Shown here: one piece after another, positions 28,543-38,803 of the stretch
Position numbering within the stretch: the first letter of the stretch is position 1
How the letters are laid out: each line of letters begins with the position of its first letter
NCBI RefSeq assembly: GCF_000526715.1
Contig: NZ_JAGP01000001.1
Location: 806,001-870,000, forward strand
Reading direction: 5' to 3'
From: Hydrogenovibrio kuenenii DSM 12350
GTDB lineage: Bacteria; Pseudomonadota; Gammaproteobacteria; Thiomicrospirales; Thiomicrospiraceae
DNA length: 64,000 bases
Position numbers and translations under genes: made by a program
Notes under the pieces: model-generated
What the model was told of the DNA's origin: nothing
Databases searched by the model: none
Seen by the model: only the letters and a program-made list of their open reading frames with translations

Positions 28543-30810
28543 CTAGTTAAAACTCTTTCCAAAATAGAAATATACCGATTGTTTATCCGCATTGTGATAA
28601 CCATAGGCCAAGTAAGTGGGGCCAAGAGGGGTATTCATGCCGATAAACAAACTGCCGGATTGTTTGGTGTTGTTCCAATCAATTTTTTCCGGTTGTGTAT
28701 AGTCACCGAAAACATTACCTGCCTCTAAGGTGGCACCAAGGTAAACCGGGAAATGGAAGACGTTATTACTGTCGCCCAGTAATCGGTAAAGGTATTTGAG
28801 TCTGGCAAAAACAATCTGATTGCCGATGAGTTCATTTTGTCTAAAACCTGAAAGTCTTTGGAAGCCTCCCAGTGAATAAAATTGACTGCTTTCAAAGCCG
28901 ATAGGGCCGTTCATGTCTGAATATTCTGCGTAGAGGTTTAGTGTGTGGCGTTGATAGCTGAGGTAATTAGAAAGCTTAAATACATCCGTATGACTCTCCA
29001 ATGAGGGTTCAAATTTATTGGATATACCGGAAAATCCGAAATAGAGTAGCGTTCCTTTAGATGGGAAGGCGACTTGATTTAGCGTGTCACGCATAAAACC
29101 GACTGTCGTGACGACTTGGTGATATCTATCCTTAATTTCTTTGGTGGTTTTGTGTCCATAAACCAACTCACCACTTTCATAAAAATACTGTGTAAATAAT
29201 CGGTTGTCGTTTGAAAGGTTAATGCCAAATTCAACGCCCGTTTGTGTTCGCTGTTTGTCCATGGAGATAGAATATGTGCCGAGGGCAGCCGAGTTATAAA
29301 GGTAATTTTCTTCGTGGAAATCAATAAAGGGTTTGACGTAATAGCGTTGATTAACCGTTACGGGTTGATAAAACGCTGAACGAGCATGTTGAATTTCACC
29401 AATCTGAATTTTGTTGCGCCATTCAGCACCAAGATCGTTTACCGGTTGGTAGGTATGGCGCACGCCAAGATTGAATTGAGTGTCATCACTTAAGTTAGAT
29501 GCTAGGTTGAATTTAAGTTTAAAAAAGTTTGGCCCCCAGCTCGGTGCAGTGCTGTGAATAATCAATATGCCTTGATTGTGGTCATTAATAAAGTCATAAC
29601 TGACGTTCTGAAAAAAGCCTAGGCCGTATAGAGAAGATAAATCTGTTTCTAGCTGAGTTCGATTTAGTGGTTCGCCCGTTTTTTGGTGTAAATAATGGTG
29701 GATAACCTTGTTGGAAATCTGCGTGTGATTTTCTAACCGTATTTGCCTGACAACTAATGAATGATTTTGGTGGTGATTTGGTATTAAGTAAGGCTTTGAA
29801 GATTTTAATTTTGCTAAAGAAGCCTGCTGGGCAGATACGGCTTCTTCACCTTTTTGAATGAATAGCTTTGCCTTGTCGAAGTCGGTTGAGGTTAGGCCAG
29901 TTAATTCAGGGCGAATTAAAATGTCTTTGTCTGTCAGGGTTGAAAGCTGCTGTAGGCTGTTATTTAACGTTAAGCCCGTAATGAGTTGGTTGGTGATGTC
30001 GACAAAACTTTTGAGCTTATCTCTGTGAGCCCGTTCATCATGAATGTCAGAAACGATGACAATATCTGCGCCCATTTTTCGGACAACATCAATGGGGGTG
30101 TTGTCGGTAATACCGCCATCAACCAAAAGGTGGTTGCCTATTTTGACGGGTGCAAAAATTCCGGGTACAGACATACTGGCTCTGAGCGTTTGAGCAAGGT
30201 TGCCTTGTTTCAGGACAATGCTTTGTCCAGTAGCAATATCGGTTGCAACAGCTCGAAAAGGAATGGGGAGTTTATCAAAATCCTGAGATGGTGCTGTATT
30301 GAGGAGCATGCTTTCTAAAAGGACATCTTGTTTTTGCCCTTGAATCAATCCATTAGGTAGTCTAAAGCGCCAGTTATGCATGCCAAGTTCGCCTTTGATG
30401 GAATAGCCAAACTGTTCATGTTTACGTCGAAAAGATTGATAGTAACGGTTTGGATCGTCATTAAAGGTTTGTTCCCAGTTGATATGGGTTACAAAGTGTT
30501 CAATCTGGTTAATGGGCAAACCAGCGGCATAGAGCCCGCCGACCAATGCCCCCATGCTGGTACCGGCAATATAGTCGATGTGAATATGTTGGGCTTCAAG
30601 TGCTTTAATTACCCCAATATGGGCAATTCCTCTAGCGCCACCACCCGCGAGTACCAGTCCAATTTTGGGACGATGGACTTGTTTAGAATCAGCAGAGTTT
30701 TGTACGACCTGTTTTGTGGCGTTGTTTGTTGTAGTTGGCGTTTGCGCGAATGCTGGTTTAATGAGCTGGAAGCCAATCAGCAAGACAGAAAAAAGTAATT
30801 TTTTTGTCAT
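28543..30810 (-). CDS. Patatin-like phospholipase fused to an outer-membrane beta-barrel (type Vd/PlpD-like)
   Basis: The 755 residues begin with a signal peptide at 1-22 (ending PAFA). The patatin domain spans about 48-300, with oxyanion loop GGGARG at 56-61, nucleophile S85 in GTSMG and catalytic D231 in DGG. A POTRA-like segment lies at about 350-420 (VVRQIRLENHTQISNKVIHHYL). The remainder is a beta-barrel of the BamA/TamA surface-antigen type, ending in the typical YFYFGKSFN with terminal Phe/Asn. This layout is that of PlpD, where a lipase is carried to the cell surface by its own barrel. It is downstream of the SDR gene on the same strand. Confidence 0.9.
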   Translation of the reverse strand: MTKKLLFSVLLIGFQLIKPAFAQTPTTTNNATKQVVQNSADSKQVHRPKIGLVLAGGGARGIAHIGVIKALEAQHIHIDYIAGTSMGALVGGLYAAGLPINQIEHFVTHINWEQTFNDDPNRYYQSFRRKHEQFGYSIKGELGMHNWRFRLPNGLIQGQKQDVLLESMLLNTAPSQDFDKLPIPFRAVATDIATGQSIVLKQGNLAQTLRASMSVPGIFAPVKIGNHLLVDGGITDNTPIDVVRKMGADIVIVSDIHDERAHRDKLKSFVDITNQLITGLTLNNSLQQLSTLTDKDILIRPELTGLTSTDFDKAKLFIQKGEEAVSAQQASLAKLKSSKPYLIPNHHQNHSLVVRQIRLENHTQISNKVIHHYLHQKTGEPLNRTQLETDLSSLYGLGFFQNVSYDFINDHNQGILIIHSTAPSWGPNFFKLKFNLASNLSDDTQFNLGVRHTYQPVNDLGAEWRNKIQIGEIQHARSAFYQPVTVNQRYYVKPFIDFHEENYLYNSAALGTYSISMDKQRTQTGVEFGINLSNDNRLFTQYFYESGELVYGHKTTKEIKDRYHQVVTTVGFMRDTLNQVAFPSKGTLLYFGFSGISNKFEPSLESHTDVFKLSNYLSYQRHTLNLYAEYSDMNGPIGFESSQFYSLGGFQRLSGFRQNELIGNQIVFARLKYLYRLLGDSNNVFHFPVYLGATLEAGNVFGDYTQPEKIDWNNTKQSGSLFIGMNTPLGPTYLAYGYHNADKQSVYFYFGKSFN

Positions 30811-30846
30811 TTAACTTTCCTGTTTAACATCTGGCTCTAGTCCTGT

Positions 30847-31701
30847 TTAGCGTTTACCGTTTCCACCTGCTTTGAGCAATAACGCATCAAGCCAGCGGTT
30901 TGGTAGCAAGCGTTTGAGCCAAGCAAATAAATAGGTTGGAAAAGTAACCGGATAGCGTATTTTTGGTCTTTTTGATTGGATAATCTTTTCCACTCTTGCG
31001 CAGACGGCTTCTGGGCCAAGTGTAAATGGGGCTGCAGCGCCTTCAGTTTCTAAGCGTTGAATCATAGAGTCATAGCTGTCTTGATGAGCACTTGGTTTGC
31101 CGGCAATCCAGCGTTGATATTGTCGGAAAGAGTTGGCGCGAAACTCCGATAATATCGGGCCAGGCTCAATCAAACTGACCTGTATATTGTCTTTAGCAAC
31201 TTCCAATCTGAGTGTGTCCGCCAAGCCTTCAATAGCAAATTTACTGGCATTGTAAGCGCCACGATAAGCCATAGCTGCGAAACCGAGTATGGAGCTGTTA
31301 TAGATGATTTTTCCACCGCCATTTTCACGCATAATCGGCACTATGAGATTGGTGAGCTCTTGGGTGCCAAAGACATTGGTTTCAAATTGATAACGCAACG
31401 CATCGCGTGATAGGTCTTCTACCGCACCAGGTAAGCCAAAGGCACCATTGTTGAATAGAACATCAATTTGACCGTTGGTCATTTCAACCAAAGTTTTGAC
31501 TGCTTGTTGAATAGAGCCCGAATCTACCAAGTCTAATTGCAGGCAGGGAATACCCATCTGTTGAATTCTGTTTACATCTTCCGGATTGCGGCAGCTGCCT
31601 ATAGCCTTATAACCTTTAGCATGAAGTGCTTTTAATGTGTAATGGCCAATGCCTGTTGAACAGCCTGTAATAAAGATGGTTGAGGAGGAAAGTGGTTTCA
31701 T
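30847..31701 (-). CDS. Short-chain dehydrogenase/reductase
   Basis: An NAD(P)-dependent oxidoreductase of 284 residues. The cofactor motif is TGCSTGIG at about 12-19 and the structural NNGAFG block sits near 84-89. The catalytic Ser lies in YNSSILGF and the YNASK pair near 149-153. The substrate pocket is not predictable. The C-terminal LLPNRWLDALLLK resembles classical SDRs acting on lipids or sterol-like compounds, but that is weak evidence. The patatin gene follows after 36 bases, so the two may be one transcript. Confidence 0.88.
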   Translation of the reverse strand: MKPLSSSTIFITGCSTGIGHYTLKALHAKGYKAIGSCRNPEDVNRIQQMGIPCLQLDLVDSGSIQQAVKTLVEMTNGQIDVLFNNGAFGLPGAVEDLSRDALRYQFETNVFGTQELTNLIVPIMRENGGGKIIYNSSILGFAAMAYRGAYNASKFAIEGLADTLRLEVAKDNIQVSLIEPGPILSEFRANSFRQYQRWIAGKPSAHQDSYDSMIQRLETEGAAAPFTLGPEAVCARVEKIIQSKRPKIRYPVTFPTYLFAWLKRLLPNRWLDALLLKAGGNGKR

Positions 31702-31867
31702 AGATTGCTCAAAATACTGTTTGTGAATATGATGCTTGCCATCTTAGAGTATTTTTCAGGCTTGCCCAAGTCATTAGTGAGTGTATTTATGTTTAAGAAG
31801 ATCATCGTATCCCGTTTAATTCCAACTAGCATTAACTAAAAATGATTTCATTTTGAAGGGGTTTTAA

Positions 31868-31898
31868 TTTCGATAAAACCTCGGAATTCTTATATAAT
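31868..31898 (+). promoter_or_regulatory. Candidate promoter of the DUF502-aspS unit
   Basis: A perfect TATAAT (31893-31898) has a weak TTTCGA -35 (31868-31873) 19 bases upstream, 43 bases ahead of the gene at 31941. The -10 box is the strong part. The 239-base divergent gap also serves the SDR gene. Confidence 0.5.
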
Positions 31899-31940
31899 AA
31901 GCCATTCTTTTTTATATAGAGTTTTGTTTTCAATACAACC

Positions 31941-32609
31941 ATGTCTTATATTAAACGTTATTTAATTGCCGGATTACTCGTGTGGCTGCCGTTGGGTGTC
32001 ACGATTGCGGCATTGATTTTTCTTGTTAACTTGTTTGATAAGAGCTTGGTGCTATTGCCGAAACACCTCCGCCCTGAATATTGGTTGGGGTACGAAATTC
32101 CCGGATTTGGTGTCATCCTATCGTTTTTTCTGATTTTGATTACGGGGATGCTGGTTGCCAATTTCTTCGGTCGTTATCTATATGGATGGTGGGAAAAATT
32201 CTTAGCTAGAATACCGTTGGTGCGCTCGATCTATATGGCGGTCAAGCAGATTGCTGAGGCCTTATTTGGTTCTGGTGCAGATACCTTTCAAAAAGTGTAT
32301 TTGATTCAGTATCCACGTGAAGGTCTATGGACATTGGCCTTTCAAACGAGCCGTACTCATGGCGAAGCACAATTGAAAACGGGTGAGATAGATGCGGTTA
32401 ATTTGTTCGTGCCAACAACGCCAAACCCAACTTCCGGTTTTTTTCTGATTGCTTCAAGGCATGAAATTATCGAGTTAGATATGAGTGTGGACAATGCATT
32501 GAAAATGGTCATCTCTGGTGGTGTTGTCGTCCCACCATGGAAAAAGCATCCAGAAGCAGACATTGCTCCGGTTGTAGAGTCAGATTCAAATAAACCAGCA
32601 GCTGGTTAA
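31941..32609 (+). CDS. DUF502 family membrane protein
   Basis: The product has 222 residues with two membrane helices at about 6-30 and 53-77. The characteristic VPLVRSIYMAVKQI-like block appears here as IPLVRSIYMAVKQIAEALFG, followed by VYLIQYPREGLWTLAFQTS and LFVPTTPNPTSGFFL. This pattern defines DUF502, a widespread uncharacterised family with a cytoplasmic beta-rich domain. It often lies just upstream of aspS, as here (61 bases). Function unknown. Confidence 0.9.
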   Translation: MSYIKRYLIAGLLVWLPLGVTIAALIFLVNLFDKSLVLLPKHLRPEYWLGYEIPGFGVILSFFLILITGMLVANFFGRYLYGWWEKFLARIPLVRSIYMAVKQIAEALFGSGADTFQKVYLIQYPREGLWTLAFQTSRTHGEAQLKTGEIDAVNLFVPTTPNPTSGFFLIASRHEIIELDMSVDNALKMVISGGVVVPPWKKHPEADIAPVVESDSNKPAAG

Positions 32610-32670
32610 GTAAACAAATAATCAAATAGTTAAAATTAAATTAAAAGTTCAATTTAAAGGTATACAACAC

Positions 32671-34449
32671 ATGATGCGTACACACTACTGTGGACAAGTT
32701 ACAGAAGTTTTAGAAGGCCAAAAAGTCACGGTTGCAGGATGGGTGCACAGACGTCGAGATCACGGCGGTGTAATTTTTATCGACTTGCGTGATCGCAGTG
32801 GCTTGGTTCAAGTAGTGGTGAATCCAGATGATGCGGACAAGTTCGCTAAAGCGGAAAGAGTACGTTCTGAATATGTGTTGAAAGTCGAAGGGCAGGTTTG
32901 CGCGAGAACACCGGAAACCATCAATCCTAAAATGGTAACCGGTAAGGTTGAAATCGTTGCTGAAAGCATTGAGATTCTAAGCGCGTCTGACCCGATTCCT
33001 TTCCAGTTGGATGATAAACATATTTCTGAAGAAGTACGTTTGGTTTATCGTTATTTAGATTTGCGTCGTGATGAAATGCAACAAACCATGAGAACGCGTT
33101 ATGAAGTAACTCGTTCTATGCGCCGTTATCTTGATGACAATGACTTTATGGATATTGAAACACCAATCTTGACCAAATCAACACCAGAAGGTGCGCGTGA
33201 TTATTTGGTGCCAAGTCGTACTCATCAAAACAAATTCTTTGCTTTACCTCAGTCGCCGCAGTTGTTTAAACAATTGTTGATGATGTCAGGCTTCGATCGC
33301 TACTATCAAATCACGCGTTGTTTCCGTGATGAAGATTTGCGTGCGGATCGTCAGCCAGAATTTACTCAGTTGGATATCGAAACTTCTTTCATGACAGAAG
33401 AAGAAGTCATGGATATGATGGAAGGGTTGGCGAAAACCATTTTCCGTGAAGCGGTTGATGTGAATTTTGATTATGACTTCCCACGCATGCCTTACTCAGA
33501 AGCTATTGAAAAGTACGGTATTGACCGTCCAGATTTGCGTATTCCATTGCAATTGGTTGATGTTGCGGATTTACTGCAAGATATCGAATTTAAAGTATTC
33601 TCTGGTCCAGCAAAAGACCCTATGGGACGTGTTGCAGCACTTAGAGTTCCTCAAGGCGGTAAACTGTCTCGTAAAGAAATTGATGATTACACCAAATTTG
33701 TCAGTATCTACGGTGCGAAAGGTTTGGCTTACATCAAAGTGAATGATTTGTCTGCAGGGCTTGATGGATTGCAATCACCAATCGTTAAGTTCTTCCCTGA
33801 ACAAGCAATGGAAATCATGAGTCGTGTTGGCGCGGAAGATGGTGACATCGTTTTCTTCGGTGCGGACAACGCGAAAATCGTTAACGAAGCGCTGGGTGCA
33901 TTGCGTTGCAAACTGGGTGAAGACCTAGGCATGATTGAAAAAGAATGGGCGCCAGTTTGGGTTGTTGATTTCCCAATGTTTGAAATGGATGAAAAAACCG
34001 CTAGATTGACAGCAATTCACCATCCGTTCACCCAGCCAAAAGCGACGACGGAAGAAATTCTAAACCACGATAAGCCGGAACAAATGTTATCTCGTGCTTA
34101 TGACTTGGTTATCAACGGTATTGAAGTGGGGGGTGGATCTGTTCGTATCCATGACACAAATATGCAAGCAGCCGTTTTGAAAATGCTTGGTATTTCCGAT
34201 GAAGAAGCCAATGAAAAATTCGGCTTCTTATTAAACGCATTGAAGTATGGTTGTCCTCCGCATGCGGGTATGGCATTTGGTCTGGATCGTCTAGTCATGT
34301 TGATGGCGAACCGTGATTCCATTCGTGATGTTATTGCCTTTCCGAAAACTCAGTCTGCCGCCTGTATGCTGACTGAAGCACCAGGTTTGGTTGATGATGG
34401 TCAGCTTATGGATTTGGCTTTGCGTTTCCGTAAACCAGTTAAAGACTAA
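32671..34449 (+). CDS. aspS: Aspartyl-tRNA synthetase (bacterial type)
   Basis: A class IIb synthetase of 592 residues. The N-terminal OB-fold ([22 protein letters not shown]) binds the anticodon. Motif 2 is [20 protein letters not shown], and the inserted GAD domain of bacterial enzymes runs from about 280 to 420. Motif 3 lies near [15 protein letters not shown]. The start may be the first or second of two adjacent ATG codons. Discriminating versus non-discriminating charging of tRNA-Asn cannot be read from the sequence with certainty. Confidence 0.97.
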   Translation: MMRTHYCGQVTEVLEGQKVTVAGWVHRRRDHGGVIFIDLRDRSGLVQVVVNPDDADKFAKAERVRSEYVLKVEGQVCARTPETINPKMVTGKVEIVAESIEILSASDPIPFQLDDKHISEEVRLVYRYLDLRRDEMQQTMRTRYEVTRSMRRYLDDNDFMDIETPILTKSTPEGARDYLVPSRTHQNKFFALPQSPQLFKQLLMMSGFDRYYQITRCFRDEDLRADRQPEFTQLDIETSFMTEEEVMDMMEGLAKTIFREAVDVNFDYDFPRMPYSEAIEKYGIDRPDLRIPLQLVDVADLLQDIEFKVFSGPAKDPMGRVAALRVPQGGKLSRKEIDDYTKFVSIYGAKGLAYIKVNDLSAGLDGLQSPIVKFFPEQAMEIMSRVGAEDGDIVFFGADNAKIVNEALGALRCKLGEDLGMIEKEWAPVWVVDFPMFEMDEKTARLTAIHHPFTQPKATTEEILNHDKPEQMLSRAYDLVINGIEVGGGSVRIHDTNMQAAVLKMLGISDEEANEKFGFLLNALKYGCPPHAGMAFGLDRLVMLMANRDSIRDVIAFPKTQSAACMLTEAPGLVDDGQLMDLALRFRKPVKD

Positions 34450-34470
34450 TCGAGTCGCTATCTTTATAAA

Positions 34471-34550
34471 AGAGCGTCAAAAAAACGCTCTGAACCTTGA
34501 AAAAGGGCATAAAATAAACAAAAAGGCGTGTGGTTTTTAAAACACGCCTT
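34471..34550 (+). terminator. Two hairpins between aspS and nadA
   Basis: AGAGCGT/ACGCTCT (34471-34491) and AAGGCGTGT/ACACGCCTT (34523-34550) follow the aspS stop. Neither has a classical T-run, so they are weak terminators or leader structures of nadA, which begins 24 bases later. Confidence 0.45.
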
Positions 34551-34573
34551 GTGTTTCATTTGCTGGAAATACC

Positions 34574-35677
34574 ATGTCTAAATCATCTCCAACGAAACAG
34601 GCTTCAAGCTTGGCAAATTCTATTCCGCTTGAGCTAGTCAATAGTATTAACTTATTGGCACAGTCAGCTACGCCTGCAAAATATCTTGATGAAGCAGAGC
34701 GCGCATCACTTAAAAGCAAAATCAAAGCCTTGTTAAAAGAAAAAAATGCACAAATTGTAGCTCACTATTATGTGGATGCAGAGTTGCAGGCTTTAGCGGA
34801 AGAAACTGGTGGTAAGGTTGCCGATTCGCTTGAAATGGCGAATTTCGGTGCGCAGTCAGACGCAGATATTTTAGTAGTTTGTGGTGTCCGTTTTATGGGT
34901 GAAACCGCCAAGATGTTAAGCCCTGAAAAAACCATTTTGATGCCAGATTTGGAAGCGAATTGTTCTCTAGATATTGGCTGTCCAGCTAAAGAGTTTGCTG
35001 AGTTTTGTCAGCAGTATCCTGATCGCAAAGTTGTGGTTTACGCCAATACCAGTGTAGAAGTGAAAGCGATTGCTGACTGGGTTGTAACTTCAGGTAATGC
35101 GTTGGAAATCGTTACACATTTGAAAGAGCAGGGTGAAAAAATCATTTGGGCGCCAGATCGTCATTTAGGTCATTGGATTCAAAAAGAAACTGGTATTGAT
35201 ATGATTCTTTGGCAGGGTCAGTGTATTGTTCATAATGAATTTCAGGTGTATGAGTTAAAAACTCTGAAAGAAAAACACCCAAATGCCAAGGTATTGGTAC
35301 ACCCAGAATCACCAGCAGATGTTGTTGAGTTAGCGGATGTCGTTGGCTCTACCCGTGTTATGATTGAAGCGGTAAGAGATTTGCCTGATCAAGAGTTTAT
35401 TGTGGCGACTGATTTGGGTATTTTTTACAAGATGCAGCAATTGGCACCCAATAAAAATTTGATTGTCGCACCTACGGCAGGTAAAGATGGGCATTGCATC
35501 AGTTGCGCTCATTGCCCATGGATGGCGATGAATGGTTCGGAAAATCTTTATCATTGCCTTCGTGATGAAACGGGTGAAATTTTGCTCGAAGAATCCATTC
35601 GCCAAAAAGCTTTGGCTTCCGTGAACCGTATGCTAGAGTTTTCTAGACAAGCCGGTTTGGTTAAGGGTAATAAATAG
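34574..35677 (+). CDS. nadA: Quinolinate synthase
   Basis: A 4Fe-4S enzyme that condenses iminoaspartate with dihydroxyacetone phosphate in NAD synthesis. Of its 367 residues, the likely cluster ligands are C103 ([13 protein letters not shown]), C217 ([11 protein letters not shown]) and C314 at the end of the C308-x2-C311-x2-C314 motif. [18 protein letters not shown] is the substrate block. The N terminus is about 30 residues longer than needed. It lies 21 bases ahead of ruvC, where yebC is often found in related genomes. Confidence 0.96.
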   Translation: MSKSSPTKQASSLANSIPLELVNSINLLAQSATPAKYLDEAERASLKSKIKALLKEKNAQIVAHYYVDAELQALAEETGGKVADSLEMANFGAQSDADILVVCGVRFMGETAKMLSPEKTILMPDLEANCSLDIGCPAKEFAEFCQQYPDRKVVVYANTSVEVKAIADWVVTSGNALEIVTHLKEQGEKIIWAPDRHLGHWIQKETGIDMILWQGQCIVHNEFQVYELKTLKEKHPNAKVLVHPESPADVVELADVVGSTRVMIEAVRDLPDQEFIVATDLGIFYKMQQLAPNKNLIVAPTAGKDGHCISCAHCPWMAMNGSENLYHCLRDETGEILLEESIRQKALASVNRMLEFSRQAGLVKGNK

Positions 35678-35697
35678 TGTCTTTGAGTGGAGAGTAA

Positions 35698-36216
35698 GTG
35701 CCGAAGATTCAACGTATATTGGGCATAGATCCGGGCTCGCGCAAAGCAGGGTTCGGTATTATTGAATCGGGGCGTTATCATCCCAACTATCTGATTAGCG
35801 GTGTTATCCGTGTCGAGAAGCTCTCGGGTGCAGAGCGTTTAAAAACCATTTTTGAATCAGTCATGCAGATTATTGATCAATACCAGCCGGATGTGATGGC
35901 AATCGAAAAGGTATTTGTTTATAAAAACCCCAATTCTGCTATTAAATTGGGTCAAGCGCGCGGTGTAATTTTGTGTGCTGCTGCTTTGAAAAGCGTGCCG
36001 ATTATGGAATATACGCCAACACAAATTAAAAGTACGATTGTTGGCAATGGGCATGCCAGTAAGGATCAGGTGCAATATATGGTTAAAAACTTACTCAAGC
36101 TAACGGAAACGCCACAAGAAGATGCAGCAGATGCTTTGGCAACCGCCTTGTGCCACGACCGCTATTTAACGCTGGGAATTAATCCCGAAGATATTTCTAA
36201 GGGCACGAAGTTTTAG
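35698..36216 (+). CDS. ruvC: Holliday junction resolvase RuvC
   Basis: A dimeric endonuclease that cuts Holliday junctions moved by RuvAB. The 172 residues start from GTG at 35698 behind GGAGAG. The acidic active site is visible in [21 protein letters not shown] and the C-terminal [12 protein letters not shown]. It is followed by ruvA after 25 bases. Confidence 0.96.
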   Translation: MPKIQRILGIDPGSRKAGFGIIESGRYHPNYLISGVIRVEKLSGAERLKTIFESVMQIIDQYQPDVMAIEKVFVYKNPNSAIKLGQARGVILCAAALKSVPIMEYTPTQIKSTIVGNGHASKDQVQYMVKNLLKLTETPQEDAADALATALCHDRYLTLGINPEDISKGTKF

Positions 36217-36241
36217 GACACGATATTTTTTAGGAACGATT

Positions 36242-36856
36242 ATGATTGGCTTTTTATCTGGAAAACTTCATGCAAAACAACCACCGATGTTGCTGATCGA
36301 TGTCAATGGCGTTGGTTATGAAGTTGAAGCACCTATGTCTACTTTTTATGCGCTTGGAGAGGCGGGTAGTCAGGTAACGGTGGTTACACACATGCATGTG
36401 CGTGAAGATGCTATGCTGTTGTTTGGCTTTGCCACAGAATTGGAAAGAAGCTTATTTCGTGAACTGGTTAAGGTAAACGGCATTGGTGCGAAGATGGCTA
36501 TCGGTATTTTATCGGCAATGACTGTTAATGAATTTGTTGGCTTGGTGGAAATTGCTGATACCACTGCATTGACCAAAATCCCAGGCGTGGGCAAAAAGAC
36601 TGCCGAGCGCTTGGTGATCGAAATGCGAGATCGACTAAAAGGATGGCAAGGTGAAGCATGGTCAGGTTTGACTGCTTCAACAACAGCTTCATCTGCAACT
36701 GCTGCTATTCAGGGGGCAAATGTATCAACGGCGATACAGGCACTGATTGCCTTAGGTTATAAATCTGCACAAGCAGAGAAAATGGTTCAAGCTGTACCAG
36801 AAGGTTTGAGTACAGAAGAAACCATTCGTAAGGCATTACAGTCCATCAAACTTTAA
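36242..36856 (+). CDS. ruvA: Holliday junction branch-migration protein RuvA
   Basis: It binds four-way junctions and loads RuvB. Of its 204 residues, domain I has an OB-fold ([25 protein letters not shown]). Two helix-hairpin-helix units follow ([16 protein letters not shown] and [19 protein letters not shown]). Domain III (about 150-204) contacts RuvB. The Ser/Thr/Ala-rich linker at about 142-160 is normal. A repeat copy follows, then the separate ruvB promoter. Confidence 0.96.
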   Translation: MIGFLSGKLHAKQPPMLLIDVNGVGYEVEAPMSTFYALGEAGSQVTVVTHMHVREDAMLLFGFATELERSLFRELVKVNGIGAKMAIGILSAMTVNEFVGLVEIADTTALTKIPGVGKKTAERLVIEMRDRLKGWQGEAWSGLTASTTASSATAAIQGANVSTAIQALIALGYKSAQAEKMVQAVPEGLSTEETIRKALQSIKL

Positions 36857-36872
36857 TTTCCATTTTAAGTTA

Positions 36873-36890
36873 AAAATCTGCCAGGCTGGG
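36873..36890 (+). repeat. Single exact 18-nt repeat after ruvA
   Basis: AAAATCTGCCAGGCTGGG starts 17 bases after the ruvA stop. No inverse partner is close by. Confidence 0.88.
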
Positions 36891-36960
36891 GTTAGCCTAT
36901 CAGGCTGTAAGCATTGTCTTGCCTGATGTTTGTCTTCATTTTTTTGTCATAAAATTGGTC

Positions 36961-36989
36961 TTAAAACGCACGCTATAAATGTTTATAAT
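36961..36989 (+). promoter_or_regulatory. Candidate ruvB promoter
   Basis: TTAAAA (36961-36966), a 17-base spacer and TATAAT (36984-36989) lie 60 bases ahead of ruvB, suggesting that ruvB and the tol genes can be read independently of ruvCA. No LexA-type box is evident. Confidence 0.5.
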
Positions 36990-37048
36990 TGACCCCAGTA
37001 AAAAAATAGATGATACGCGGGGAAAACCCTACTAAGGACTTGTAACGA

Positions 37049-38068
37049 ATGATTGAAACAGATCGAATTGTCGGAGGCCAGGCTCAAGAAGAAGACATGT
37101 ATGTGTCTCCAAGCGTCCGCCCTCAAATTATTGCCGACTATATCGGTCAGCAAGCAGTTCGCGAACAGCTTCAACTTTCGATTACAGCTGCCAAAATGCG
37201 TAGTGAACACTTGGATCATGTGCTACTTTACGGCCCACCAGGGCTGGGTAAAACCACGCTTTCTCATATTATTGCGCAAGAAATGGGCGTAACGTTGCGC
37301 CAAACGTCAGGTCCGGTTATTGAAAAACCAGGTGATCTTGCGGCTATTCTGACGCGTCTTGAACCCCATGATGTTTTGTTTGTAGATGAAATTCATCGTT
37401 TGAGTCCTATCGTGGAAGAAGTGCTTTATCCTGCAATGGAAGACTTTCAGATTGATATCGTGATTGGCGAAGGCCCAGCAGCGCAAAGTGTCAAAATTGA
37501 TATTCCACCTTTTACCTTAGTGGGCGCGACGACGCGTGCGGGCTTACTGACGTCTCCTCTAAGAGATCGTTTTGGTATCGTGCAGCGTTTGGAGTTTTAT
37601 TCGGTTGAAGAGCTAAGCCAGATTGTTCATCGTTCTGCGAATATTCTCGGTATTGAGTCGGATGAGATGGGGGCGATAGAAATTGCCAAACGTTCACGAG
37701 GTACACCACGTATTGCAAACCGTTTATTGCGACGCGTAAGAGATTTTGCGCAGGTAAAAGGTAATGGCGTGGTGACGGTAGAAATTGCGGATGCAGCGTT
37801 AAATCTTTTAGAAGTCGACCCTTTAGGGCTGGATAAGATGGATCGCCGCTTACTGGAACTGTTGATTCATAAATTTGAAGGGCGTCCGGTTGGTATTGAC
37901 AGTATTTCGACGGCTTTGGGTGAAGAGCGGGGTACGATTGAAGATGTGATTGAACCCTTTTTGGTTCAGCATGGCTTTTTGGTAAGAACCCCGCGCGGCA
38001 GAGTGGTAACGAAACATGCTTTTAAACATTTAGGTTTGGATATGCCTGAAAAAGAATTTTTTGATTAA
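37049..38068 (+). CDS. ruvB: Holliday junction branch-migration ATPase RuvB
   Basis: A hexameric AAA+ motor of 339 residues. Walker [10 protein letters not shown] is near 63-71 and Walker [10 protein letters not shown] near 110-118. The sensor block [21 protein letters not shown] and the C-terminal winged helix ([28 protein letters not shown]) are present. It is 192 bases after ruvA with a repeat and a promoter in between, and 26 bases ahead of tolQ. The ybgC thioesterase gene usual at that junction is absent. Confidence 0.97.
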   Translation: MIETDRIVGGQAQEEDMYVSPSVRPQIIADYIGQQAVREQLQLSITAAKMRSEHLDHVLLYGPPGLGKTTLSHIIAQEMGVTLRQTSGPVIEKPGDLAAILTRLEPHDVLFVDEIHRLSPIVEEVLYPAMEDFQIDIVIGEGPAAQSVKIDIPPFTLVGATTRAGLLTSPLRDRFGIVQRLEFYSVEELSQIVHRSANILGIESDEMGAIEIAKRSRGTPRIANRLLRRVRDFAQVKGNGVVTVEIADAALNLLEVDPLGLDKMDRRLLELLIHKFEGRPVGIDSISTALGEERGTIEDVIEPFLVQHGFLVRTPRGRVVTKHAFKHLGLDMPEKEFFD

Positions 38069-38094
38069 AGAATATTTGAAGAAGGATTGATTGA

Positions 38095-38793
38095 ATGAGT
38101 GATGGTTTGTCTTTAACAGAATTGGTCTTTCACGCCAGCCCTGTTGTTCAAGGGGTGATGGCGTTGTTGCTGATTATGTCGATTATGTCTTGGGCGATTA
38201 TTTTCGCCAAATCTTATCAGTTGAAAAAAGCCAGACAAGCTGCGAATGAATTTGATGAGCTGTTTTGGAATACGCCTGAACTTTCCGTGCTGTATAACCA
38301 AATTAATAATGGTGATCTGCAGATGACGGGTTCGTCACTTATTTTTGATGCCGGCTTTAAAGAGTTTGTTCGTCTTAAAAAGCAAGGCGTGAAGGATGCG
38401 TCAGACTTGGTGACAGGTACACAACGTGTCATGAAAGTTGCTTTTACCAAGCAAGCTGAAATTATGGAAAACCGTATTGCTTCTTTAGCAACAGTAGGAT
38501 CTTCTGCACCTTATATCGGGCTGTTTGGAACAGTGTGGGGGGTTATGCATGCATTCGCCTCACTGGGAGATGTACAAAACGCCACACTTTCTACAGTTGC
38601 ACCGGGTATTTCGGAAGCCTTGATTGCGACAGCGATTGGTTTGTTTGCAGCGATTCCTGCTTCAGTAGCTTTTAACCGCCTGACAGTTAAAGCAGAAAAA
38701 CTGATTACGCAATACGAAAATTTTGCAGAAGGGTTTCTGACAATTATTCAACGTCAAGCACACTTGGCAGAACAAGCAGAAGACAAAGGGTAA
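38095..38793 (+). CDS. tolQ: Tol-Pal system proton channel subunit TolQ
   Basis: An inner-membrane protein of the MotA/ExbB family; with TolR it uses the proton gradient to energise TolA at the division site. Of its 232 residues, the three helices lie near 16-38, 137-160 and 172-195. The conserved APYIGLFGTVWGVMHAF and LIATAIGLFAAIPASVAFN blocks, including the channel Thr, are present. It is first of the contiguous tolQRAB-pal-cpoB set. Confidence 0.95.
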   Translation: MSDGLSLTELVFHASPVVQGVMALLLIMSIMSWAIIFAKSYQLKKARQAANEFDELFWNTPELSVLYNQINNGDLQMTGSSLIFDAGFKEFVRLKKQGVKDASDLVTGTQRVMKVAFTKQAEIMENRIASLATVGSSAPYIGLFGTVWGVMHAFASLGDVQNATLSTVAPGISEALIATAIGLFAAIPASVAFNRLTVKAEKLITQYENFAEGFLTIIQRQAHLAEQAEDKG

Positions 38794-38803
38794 CGGAGTA
38801 CTT

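Noticed and set aside
34523-34550. NAD-sensing riboswitch ahead of nadA
   Set aside because: Only a simple hairpin is present, with no elaborate conserved aptamer; a weak terminator is a simpler explanation.
35680-37048. LexA (SOS) boxes ahead of ruvC or ruvB
   Set aside because: No CTGT-N8-ACAG type palindrome was found in the short leaders or the ruvA-ruvB gap.
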